Of a stretch of DNA of 37,879 nt, positions 32,874 through 37,879 are shown in pieces (positions within the stretch are counted from its first letter, which is position 1; every line of letters starts with the position of its first letter). The notes beneath the pieces are model-generated. The model saw nothing but the letters and a program-made list of their open reading frames with translations, did not search any database and was not told the origin of the DNA. This DNA is from Desulfobacterales bacterium. Its GTDB lineage: Bacteria > Desulfobacterota > DSM-4660 > Desulfatiglandales > Desulfatiglandaceae. A program made the translations under genes and the position numbers. The stretch is from contig JALVMN010000175.1 in assembly GCA_027027005.1 (NCBI GenBank), positions 1 through 37,879 on the forward strand, read 5' to 3'.

Positions 32874-33926
32874 ATGCCGCTAACGATTTCCAAGATACTG
32901 GATCAAGATGGGGTATGGGCCTCTGCCCCCTGCAGGATAGATGCGGGGGGCACCTGGGACATAAAGGCCATGGCGCTGCCCTTTGAACCCCACCGTCCGA
33001 CCACTGTAAACATTGCCTTGGATCTAAGGACAACCGTCCGCATCCTACCCTTTGAGCACGGCTGGTTGCGAGCAGAGGTAAAAGGAATGGGCAAACCCCA
33101 AATCTCAAAAACAGACCAGCCACATCTGAGAGGCCCAAACGCTTTGGTGTTTGCCGCACTGTCCCATTTTGACCTGGACGGGGCAAGCGTTGTCATCGAG
33201 CCCACCGCACCCCTTCGCTCATCCCTGGGGGGCTCAAGCACTGCACTGGTGGCCCTCCTGAAGGCCATCTCCAAATGCATGAGGAAGGCTGGGCAAAAGG
33301 CCCTTACCACCAACCAGATTCATCTTTTGGCCTACCACCTGGAAGATGCCATCAGCGGAGGCAATTGCGGCTTACAGGACCAGGCGGCTGCGGTTTACGG
33401 TGGGGTAAATCAATGGGTATGGCAGTATCGGGATCCAAAAGGGCCGTTCAAGAGAATCAGACTCTTATCCCCTTCTGGGGAAAAGGAACTCTCCAGGCAT
33501 CTGTTGGTGGTTTATACCGGGACCCAGCATTTCTCCTCCACGATCAACAAAAAATGGGTGGAGGATTTTCTTTCAGGAAAAACCAGGTCGGGGTGGCTAG
33601 AGGTCAATGAGATTGTCCATGAATTTGCCGCCCGCCTGAAACACCTTGACTGGGCCGGGGCAGGGGCAAGCCTTAGGAAGGAGATGGAGATCAGGGAAAA
33701 GATAACCCCTGAGGCCTTGACCAAGTTGAGCCGAACCCTCATTGGTCAGGCAAAAGGCCTTGGTTGTGGGGCGAGATTTGCAGGAGCCGGTGCTGGCGGA
33801 TGTGTATGGGCAATAGGAGAGGCAAACAACATCTCTCGTTTGGAGAAGTTGTGGTCAGCGAGTCTCCAGGGGGTGAAAGGGGGGAGGATGCTGAAGTGCG
33901 CCGTGGACGGGCGAGGTGTCAAGTAA
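32874..33926 (+). CDS. GHMP-family sugar kinase
   Basis: A 350-residue member of the GHMP kinases. The N-terminus carries SAPCRIDAGGTWDIKAMALP, the sugar-binding strand and glycine turn used by fucose/heptose kinases; the ATP loop PLRSSLGGSSTALVALL near residues 113-129; an acidic segment LLAYHLEDAISGGNCGLQDQ with the phosphate loop; and the C-terminal GARFAGAGAGGCVWAI. By pattern it is nearest to D-glycero-D-manno-heptose-7-phosphate kinase or L-fucokinase-like enzymes. It has no visible ribosome binding site: a TAAACT lies seven bases before the ATG and may be a -10 giving a leaderless mRNA. It ends 2 bp from the convergent unknown gene. Confidence 0.85.
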   Translation: MPLTISKILDQDGVWASAPCRIDAGGTWDIKAMALPFEPHRPTTVNIALDLRTTVRILPFEHGWLRAEVKGMGKPQISKTDQPHLRGPNALVFAALSHFDLDGASVVIEPTAPLRSSLGGSSTALVALLKAISKCMRKAGQKALTTNQIHLLAYHLEDAISGGNCGLQDQAAAVYGGVNQWVWQYRDPKGPFKRIRLLSPSGEKELSRHLLVVYTGTQHFSSTINKKWVEDFLSGKTRSGWLEVNEIVHEFAARLKHLDWAGAGASLRKEMEIREKITPEALTKLSRTLIGQAKGLGCGARFAGAGAGGCVWAIGEANNISRLEKLWSASLQGVKGGRMLKCAVDGRGVK

Positions 33927-33928
33927 AC

Positions 33929-34201
33929 CTAGCTGGGAGGTTTTTGGTAAACAGGGCCCAGGTTGGCTGACTTGAATATGGCCCGAAACTCCTCCAGGAG
34001 TGCGTTGGTGGCCTTTTCCACCATAAGCACATCTCCCTCCGATACCACGCTCATGTCCAAGCCATCCACCGCTTCCTTGAGCCTTTCGAATTGGTCTAAA
34101 AATTCTTGATTGTCGTATCTGTCCCCGATTGATCTGTGTACATCTATTATGGTTCCGATACAGTTCTTTACCCTTAGTCGATACTTGTTTTCCTGGTCCA
34201 T
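33929..34201 (-). CDS. Uncharacterised 90-residue protein at the end of the pilT operon
   Basis: A small acidic, probably helical protein (MDQENKYRLRVKNCIGTIID... then LDQFERLKEAVDGLD) ending in KPPS. I know of no named family. ATG 34201 is placed 10 bases after the stop of the zinc-ribbon gene, whereas longer readings overlap it. Its position as the fourth gene after pilT and pilT2 suggests a minor component or regulator of the same retraction machinery, but this is guilt by association. Confidence 0.6.
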   Translation of the reverse strand: MDQENKYRLRVKNCIGTIIDVHRSIGDRYDNQEFLDQFERLKEAVDGLDMSVVSEGDVLMVEKATNALLEEFRAIFKSANLGPVYQKPPS

Positions 34202-34211
34202 TTTCAACAGA

Positions 34212-34871
34212 TCACGCCTTTCCCACCTCTTTGAGTGTTTCCATGAATACCTTATAGAAGCTTTCATGGTCTGCCAGCGCCCTTGAGAGGATCGGCGCCA
34301 GCTTCTTGAGGTCGTTTTTATTTATCACAAGATTGGCGCTCATTGCAAATGCTTTCATGTGGTCCATGCTTTTGAATCTCGGGCCTATGAGGACCAGGAA
34401 AATCCTTCGTCTCACCGGCATTGCCAAGTGCTCCAAATACCTGAGGATCGGGCTTTGAAAAATCTCGGTGGCATCAAAACCGTCTGATAGCAGAATCATC
34501 GGGAAGTGATGAAACCGCATCTTATTCATGGCATCTCTGGTATCTTCTGCCGCTATCACCCTGTAGCCCACCTCTTTGACGGCCTGCTTGATCAGTGAGG
34601 CCTCTTGATGGTCGGCGGCCATGAGGAGGGCGACCTTTTCACCTTCTCCAATGGTCAACTCAAGGACTTCATCAACATCCCTGTATTCATAGCCTGCCGA
34701 TACCTTCACCACTGCGGACTGCTTAGAGCTATCCTCTTCCTCCCCTTTTGACCGCTCAACCACAATCCTCTGCTTACACTTCGGACAAGCTACTGAGACC
34801 TGCCTCCCGGCAGGGATTTTGTCGTCAGGGATATTAAATTTCGCCCTGCAATGGGAGCAAACAACCTGCAT
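34212..34871 (-). CDS. Zinc-ribbon (MJ0042-type) protein with degenerate receiver domain
   Basis: A 219-residue protein with two parts. The N-terminus is a zinc ribbon of MJ0042 type with CSHC (residues 5-8) and CPKC (about 29-32), the second followed by KQRIVV. After a charged linker (residues about 40-65), residues from about 80 form a CheY-like fold with a VALLMAADHQEA strand, MILLSDGFD, and a LVINKNDL lysine turn, but without the double acidic pocket and threonine of a working receiver. Similar zinc-ribbon or pseudo-receiver proteins act in pole or motor localisation in Myxococcus motility, so a motility-coupling role is plausible. It is 11 bases downstream of pilT2. Confidence 0.8.
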   Translation of the reverse strand: MQVVCSHCRAKFNIPDDKIPAGRQVSVACPKCKQRIVVERSKGEEEDSSKQSAVVKVSAGYEYRDVDEVLELTIGEGEKVALLMAADHQEASLIKQAVKEVGYRVIAAEDTRDAMNKMRFHHFPMILLSDGFDATEIFQSPILRYLEHLAMPVRRRIFLVLIGPRFKSMDHMKAFAMSANLVINKNDLKKLAPILSRALADHESFYKVFMETLKEVGKA

Positions 34872-34882
34872 TTTCCTCTCTC

Positions 34883-36055
34883 CTATTTGCCAATGTGTTT
34901 GCCATACTCTCGGTCAATGTCCAGTCCCTCGATGTCTGTGGTCTTTTCACCTCTGGCCGCCTTGATGTTGTCTATGGCTCGTCCTACTACGGACTTACGG
35001 GAACAATATGTCAGGGCGGTCTTTTCCGTGATGAGTCCTTCTTTATAAAGCTCTGAGATGGACTGGTCAAACGTCATCATACCAAAGGGCTGGCTCGCCT
35101 CTATTATCTCATAAAAGGTCTTGCCCTCGGATTCGCCATGAAGTATGGCGTCTTTCACCCTTAGATTGGTCCCCATGATCTCAAAGGCCGCAACCCTACC
35201 TCCACCCACCTTTGGGAGAAGTCTCTGGCAGACCACCCACTTGAGCGTGTCGGCCAGCCTGATCCGGATCTGTCGTTCCTCCTCCTTTTCAAACATTCCC
35301 AACACCCTGTTTATGGTCTGGCCTGCATTCACCGTGTGAATGGTGCTGAGCACCAAGTGCCCTGTCTCGGCGGCCCTGATACCGATCTCCACTGTTTCTC
35401 GGTCCCGCATCTCACCCACCAGTATCACCTTTGGTGCCTGACGGAGCGCAGCCCTCAGCCCGGTGGCAAAGTCTTTGAAGTCAACTCCCAACTCCCTCTG
35501 ATTAAAGGTGGCCCTTTTCTGGGAATGGATGTACTCCACTGGATCCTCGAGGGTGACTATGTGTACCGCATGCTTTTCATTAATTTCATTCAGCAGCGCT
35601 GCCAGCGATGTGGTCTTGCCGACTCCTGTGGCGCCGGTCACCAAAATAATCCCGTTCTTTTCCTCGGCCATCTTGTAAAAGGTCTTGGGGAGCTCCAACT
35701 CCTCAATGGTGGGGACCCTGTTGGCAAGCTGTCGCATGACCGTGGAATAACAGCCCTTTTGGGAAAACACATTCACCCTGAACCTGGCCTTCCCTGCCAG
35801 ATGATAGGAAAGGTCGCAAGAGCCTTCTGTGAGCAAGGTCTTTATTAGCCGACGGTCATTATTGATGAGGTTGAGGGCAAATATCTCGGCCTGAAACGGG
35901 GTGATCTTTCCTATGGGAGGGTTAAGCCCCACGGGCTTGAGTTCCCCGGAGCTTTCCACCTGGAAGGGTTTGTCCACCGTGATGTTGAAATCCGAGACAT
36001 TATCATAGGACTCAAGCATCATGGTCAGGATATAATCTATCTGCTGTTTTCTCAT
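34883..36055 (-). CDS. PilT/PilU-like type IV pilus ATPase, divergent second copy
   Basis: A 390-residue secretion ATPase of the PilT branch. It keeps Walker A as GATGVGKTTS, Walker B as VILVGEMRD, the Asp box LEDPVEYIH and the His box GHLVLSTIHT. It lacks the AxRNLIRE motif of retraction PilT, having LRVKDAILHGES there instead, and has a longer C-terminal tail (GRAIDNIKAARGEKTTDIEG). The N-terminus (MRKQQIDYILTMML) also differs from pilT. PilU-like accessory retraction ATPases show such divergence, so a PilU-type role is likely. It follows pilT by 29 bases in the same operon. Confidence 0.92.
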   Translation of the reverse strand: MRKQQIDYILTMMLESYDNVSDFNITVDKPFQVESSGELKPVGLNPPIGKITPFQAEIFALNLINNDRRLIKTLLTEGSCDLSYHLAGKARFRVNVFSQKGCYSTVMRQLANRVPTIEELELPKTFYKMAEEKNGIILVTGATGVGKTTSLAALLNEINEKHAVHIVTLEDPVEYIHSQKRATFNQRELGVDFKDFATGLRAALRQAPKVILVGEMRDRETVEIGIRAAETGHLVLSTIHTVNAGQTINRVLGMFEKEEERQIRIRLADTLKWVVCQRLLPKVGGGRVAAFEIMGTNLRVKDAILHGESEGKTFYEIIEASQPFGMMTFDQSISELYKEGLITEKTALTYCSRKSVVGRAIDNIKAARGEKTTDIEGLDIDREYGKHIGK

Positions 36056-36084
36056 GTCTCATCTCCCTATGGCATTGTTCGTTA

Positions 36085-37167
36085 TCAAACCTCTGTGAAG
36101 TCAGCAGGTGGTTTTTTGAGAAAGGGCAAGAACCTCTGCTTTTCTATACACTTCATGTAGGCCTCCTCAGGGCTGATCTTCCTGGCATTTAAAAGCTCCA
36201 TGATGGAGTCGTCAAGGGTCTGCATGCCATACTTTTTACCTGTCTGGATCATGGAAGGGATCTGAAATGTCTTGCCTTCCCGAATAAGGTTCCTTACCGC
36301 AGGCGTTGCTATCATTATCTCCAGGGCCGCCACGCGCCCCCGGCGGTCGATTCGACGGAAAAGGGCCTGGGAGATAACGGCCCGGATACCATCGGCCAAG
36401 CTGCTCCGCACCTGCTCCTGCTGGTTTTCAGGGAAGACCTCGATGATACGGTCAATGGTCTTGGCAGAACCCATTGTATGCAGAGTGGCAAAGACCAGGT
36501 GACCGGTGTTACAAGCCTCAAGGGCAAGTGAGATGGTCTCGAGGTCCCGCATCTCGCCCACCATTATGATGTCAGGGTCCTCACGCAGCGCACCGCGCAA
36601 TGCTGCTGCAAATGAGCGGGTATGGAGCCCCACTTCCCTGTGGTTTACAATGGCCTTTTCGCTGTTGTGCACGAACTCAATTGGATCCTCTATTGTAATT
36701 ATGTGGTCTTTTCTGGTGAGATTTGCCTCGTGGATTATTGCGGCAAGGGTTGTGGACTTACCACTCCCTGTGGGACCTGTAACCAGCACAAGCCCCCTGG
36801 GAAGGGTGGCAAGCCGCTTTACCACCGGAGGGAATCCGAGTTGGTCACATGTCATGATTGCAGAGGGAATCTCGCGGAAGACAGCTCCTACGCCATTTTT
36901 CTGGAGGAAAAAATTGGCCCTGTATCTGGCAAGCCCGGGGATCTCGTATGCGAAATCCACATCTCCCGTCTCTTCAAACTCCTTTATCTTCTCCTCTGGC
37001 GCGATCTCATAGATCATGGACTTCAGGGTATCGTTGTCAAGCACCTTGTACTTGACACGCTCAATCTCACCGTCAATCCTCAAGACAGGCTGCTGGCCCG
37101 CAACCAGATGGAGGTCCGAGGCCCCCTTTTCATTCATGAGCTTGAAAAACGCATCTATTTGTGCCAT
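36085..37167 (-). CDS. pilT: Twitching motility ATPase PilT
   Basis: A 360-residue hexameric ATPase that powers retraction of type IV pili at the inner membrane. Motifs in order: an N-terminal PAS-like domain (GASDLHLVAGQQP), Walker A GPTGSGKSTT near residues 129-138, Asp box ITIEDPIEFVH, Walker B IIMVGEMRD, His box GHLVFATLHT, and the PilT signature AVRNLIREGK with IPSMIQTGKKYGMQTLDD. ATG 37167 has GGGAGG five bases upstream. A sigma-54 promoter lies about 75 bases upstream. No pilB, pilC or pilin gene is in the window. Confidence 0.96.
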   Translation of the reverse strand: MAQIDAFFKLMNEKGASDLHLVAGQQPVLRIDGEIERVKYKVLDNDTLKSMIYEIAPEEKIKEFEETGDVDFAYEIPGLARYRANFFLQKNGVGAVFREIPSAIMTCDQLGFPPVVKRLATLPRGLVLVTGPTGSGKSTTLAAIIHEANLTRKDHIITIEDPIEFVHNSEKAIVNHREVGLHTRSFAAALRGALREDPDIIMVGEMRDLETISLALEACNTGHLVFATLHTMGSAKTIDRIIEVFPENQQEQVRSSLADGIRAVISQALFRRIDRRGRVAALEIMIATPAVRNLIREGKTFQIPSMIQTGKKYGMQTLDDSIMELLNARKISPEEAYMKCIEKQRFLPFLKKPPADFTEV

Positions 37168-37241
37168 TTTTTCCTCCCTTCCTCTGCTTCTACTTTGCTT
37201 AAATCAGACCGCCATTATTAGAGTTGCCTAGAGGCTCATGA

Positions 37242-37257
37242 TGCAACACATATGCCA
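37242..37257 (-). promoter_or_regulatory. Sigma-54 promoter of the pilT operon
   Basis: On the minus strand TGGCATATGTGTTGCA (37257-37242) matches TGGCA-N6-TTGCA with the invariant GG and GC exactly 10 bases apart. Transcription should begin near 37231, giving a leader of about 64 nt to ATG 37167. It is the best sigma-54 match I find in the window. Confidence 0.7.
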
Positions 37258-37263
37258 CTCAAA

Positions 37264-37286
37264 CGATTCTCCTCATAGGAGAATCG
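37264..37286. repeat. Perfect 10-bp dyad upstream of the pilT promoter
   Basis: CGATTCTCCT (37264-37273) and AGGAGAATCG (37277-37286) are exact reverse complements separated by CAT. The centre lies about 44 bp before the predicted pilT start. No T tract follows on either strand that would make it a good terminator, so a protein-binding site is more likely. Confidence 0.55.
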
Positions 37287-37561
37287 GTCCAACCCCTAAC
37301 AAGCTTTAACCTTATACTCCTTGCCCCATAGACCTTACCGTATCATGAACCCGGCCTGCCAGCCAACCATTGATAGGCCTTAATCTAGCGTGGCGGGATG
37401 TCACCTGGCCTTTGTGCCCGTTATTGACAGAGCCCCAAGATTGGGATAGGGTCGCATGGGTGATTTTGATCATCCAACCGAAACCGGTTCAAAAAAAGCA
37501 CGAGGGCTTAGTTGCTTTGGTCCTCCAAAGAGGCACACGTTTGACAGTCCCGTCCAAAGGC

Positions 37562-37580
37562 TTTCCCTGATCAGGGGAAA
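37562..37580 (+). promoter_or_regulatory. Palindrome directly before the panB ribosome binding site
   Basis: CCCTGATCAGGG (37565-37576) is a perfect 12-bp palindrome, extended with one bulged G to TTTCCC...GGGGAAA. GGAGG for panB begins three bases after it. It could be an operator or an RNA hairpin affecting panB translation. Confidence 0.35.
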
Positions 37581-37593
37581 TTGGAGGTACGAG

Positions 37594-37879
37594 ATGGAAA
37601 TCACAAAAATCACAATAGCAATGCTTCATGAAAAAAAGAAAAAGGGTGAAAAGATAACTATGCTAACAGCCTACGATTATCCCACGGCCCAGCTCGTGGA
37701 CCGGGCAGGCATTGATACCATCCTGGTGGGGGATTCCCTTGGCATGGTGGTCTTGGGTTATGAATCCACCGTCCCTGTTACCATGGATGAGATGATCCAC
37801 CACTGCAAGGCCGTCACCAGAGGTGTCAAACGAAGCTTTGTCATCGGAGACATGCCCTTCATGTCCTACCATGTGGGAA
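37594..37879 (+). CDS. panB: 3-methyl-2-oxobutanoate hydroxymethyltransferase, N-terminal part
   Basis: The first 95 residues of PanB, which transfers a hydroxymethyl group from methylene-tetrahydrofolate to 2-ketoisovalerate on the way to pantothenate and coenzyme A. The gene runs off the right edge. Visible signatures are [36 protein letters not shown] with the magnesium-binding Asp, and [14 protein letters not shown] 37594 has GGAGG six bases upstream. It is divergent from pilT. The folate substrate is made by glyA at the other end of the window, but no operon link exists. Confidence 0.94.
   Translation, partial: MEITKITIAMLHEKKKKGEKITMLTAYDYPTAQLVDRAGIDTILVGDSLGMVVLGYESTVPVTMDEMIHHCKAVTRGVKRSFVIGDMPFMSYHVG

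Larger units (their letters stand above)
37168..37593. other. 426-bp divergent intergenic region between pilT and panB
   Basis: It holds a sigma-54 promoter (37242-37257) and a perfect dyad (37264-37286) on the pilT side, and several short inverted repeats on the panB side, including CTTTGG/CCAAAG at 37515-37530 and a palindrome at 37565-37576 close to the panB ribosome binding site. TTGACA hexamers occur at 37424-37429 and 37541-37546, but neither has a good -10. I see no gene or recognised RNA element. Confidence 0.5.

Noticed and set aside
37515-37530. CTTTGG/CCAAAG hairpin before panB as a terminator
   Set aside because: Six-base stem without a T tract, and no gene upstream on the plus strand to terminate.
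37370-37570. 66-codon plus-strand frame in the pilT-panB spacer
   Set aside because: No ribosome binding site and no recognisable sequence; the spacer looks regulatory.
1-37879. tRNA genes, rRNA genes, CRISPR arrays, IS elements or attachment sites
   Set aside because: I looked for these by eye in the spacers and saw no cloverleaf, repeat-spacer pattern, transposase or terminal repeats; a covariance-model search would be needed to exclude small RNAs.

Overview
The window is a dense, single-chromosome bacterial segment with no rRNA, tRNA, CRISPR array or insertion sequence that I can see. The gene order yceD-rpmF-plsX-fabG-acpP-fabF-(rpiB)-glyA-dCMP deaminase-nrdR-ribD-ribE-ribBA-ribH-nusB is, from memory, the arrangement of Desulfobacterota (former Deltaproteobacteria; Desulfovibrio has a close version). 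The signalling genes (sigma-54 activator, FHA hybrid kinase, PilT paralogues, DUF3786) fit that phylum. Genes are packed tightly, many are coupled by ATGA overlaps, and at least six probably start with TTG. I cannot name the species.

Region 1 (1-11.4 kb, minus strand) is a long housekeeping operon. A near-consensus promoter at 11376-11403 lies ahead of 16 consecutive genes for a DUF177 protein, ribosomal protein L32, phospholipid/fatty acid synthesis (plsX, fabG, acpP, fabF), rpiB, glyA, dCMP deaminase, the nrdR repressor, the complete riboflavin pathway to riboflavin (ribD, ribE, ribBA, ribH), nusB, and a gene cut by the left edge that looks like an M17 aminopeptidase N-terminal domain. fabH and fabD, usual between plsX and fabG, are absent.

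Region 2 (11.4-19.2 kb) has an unrecognised plus-strand gene with its own consensus-like promoter, then a five-gene minus-strand efflux operon read right to left: small membrane protein, NodT-type outer-membrane factor, membrane fusion protein, RND pump, and a small conserved-looking protein. All five are adjacent or overlapping.

Region 3 (19.2-24.7 kb) is a patchwork: a BMP-family periplasmic binding protein without its ABC transporter, a small-molecule or protein methyltransferase, a DUF3795-DUF3786 cysteine-rich protein, NagZ, and a sugar nucleotidyltransferase.

Region 4 (24.7-37.2 kb) is a signalling and surface-motility block: a degenerate EAL-HDOD protein behind a sigma-54 promoter, a sigma-54 activator whose receiver lacks the phospho-acceptor, an FHA-GAF-PAS hybrid histidine kinase, a stand-alone receiver, a PrsT-like TPR lipoprotein, a GHMP sugar kinase, and an operon of two PilT-type retraction ATPases followed by a zinc-ribbon/pseudo-receiver protein and a 90-residue unknown. 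The pilT operon has a clear sigma-54 promoter and a perfect 10-bp dyad just upstream of it. The likeliest under-described system is this sigma-54-linked circuit joining pili, the pseudo-receiver protein and the FHA kinase/EAL-HDOD pair; the connection is inference.

Region 5 (37.6 kb to the end) is the start of panB on the plus strand. All four convergent gene junctions in the window are within 3 bp or overlap, leaving no room for ordinary terminators between them.
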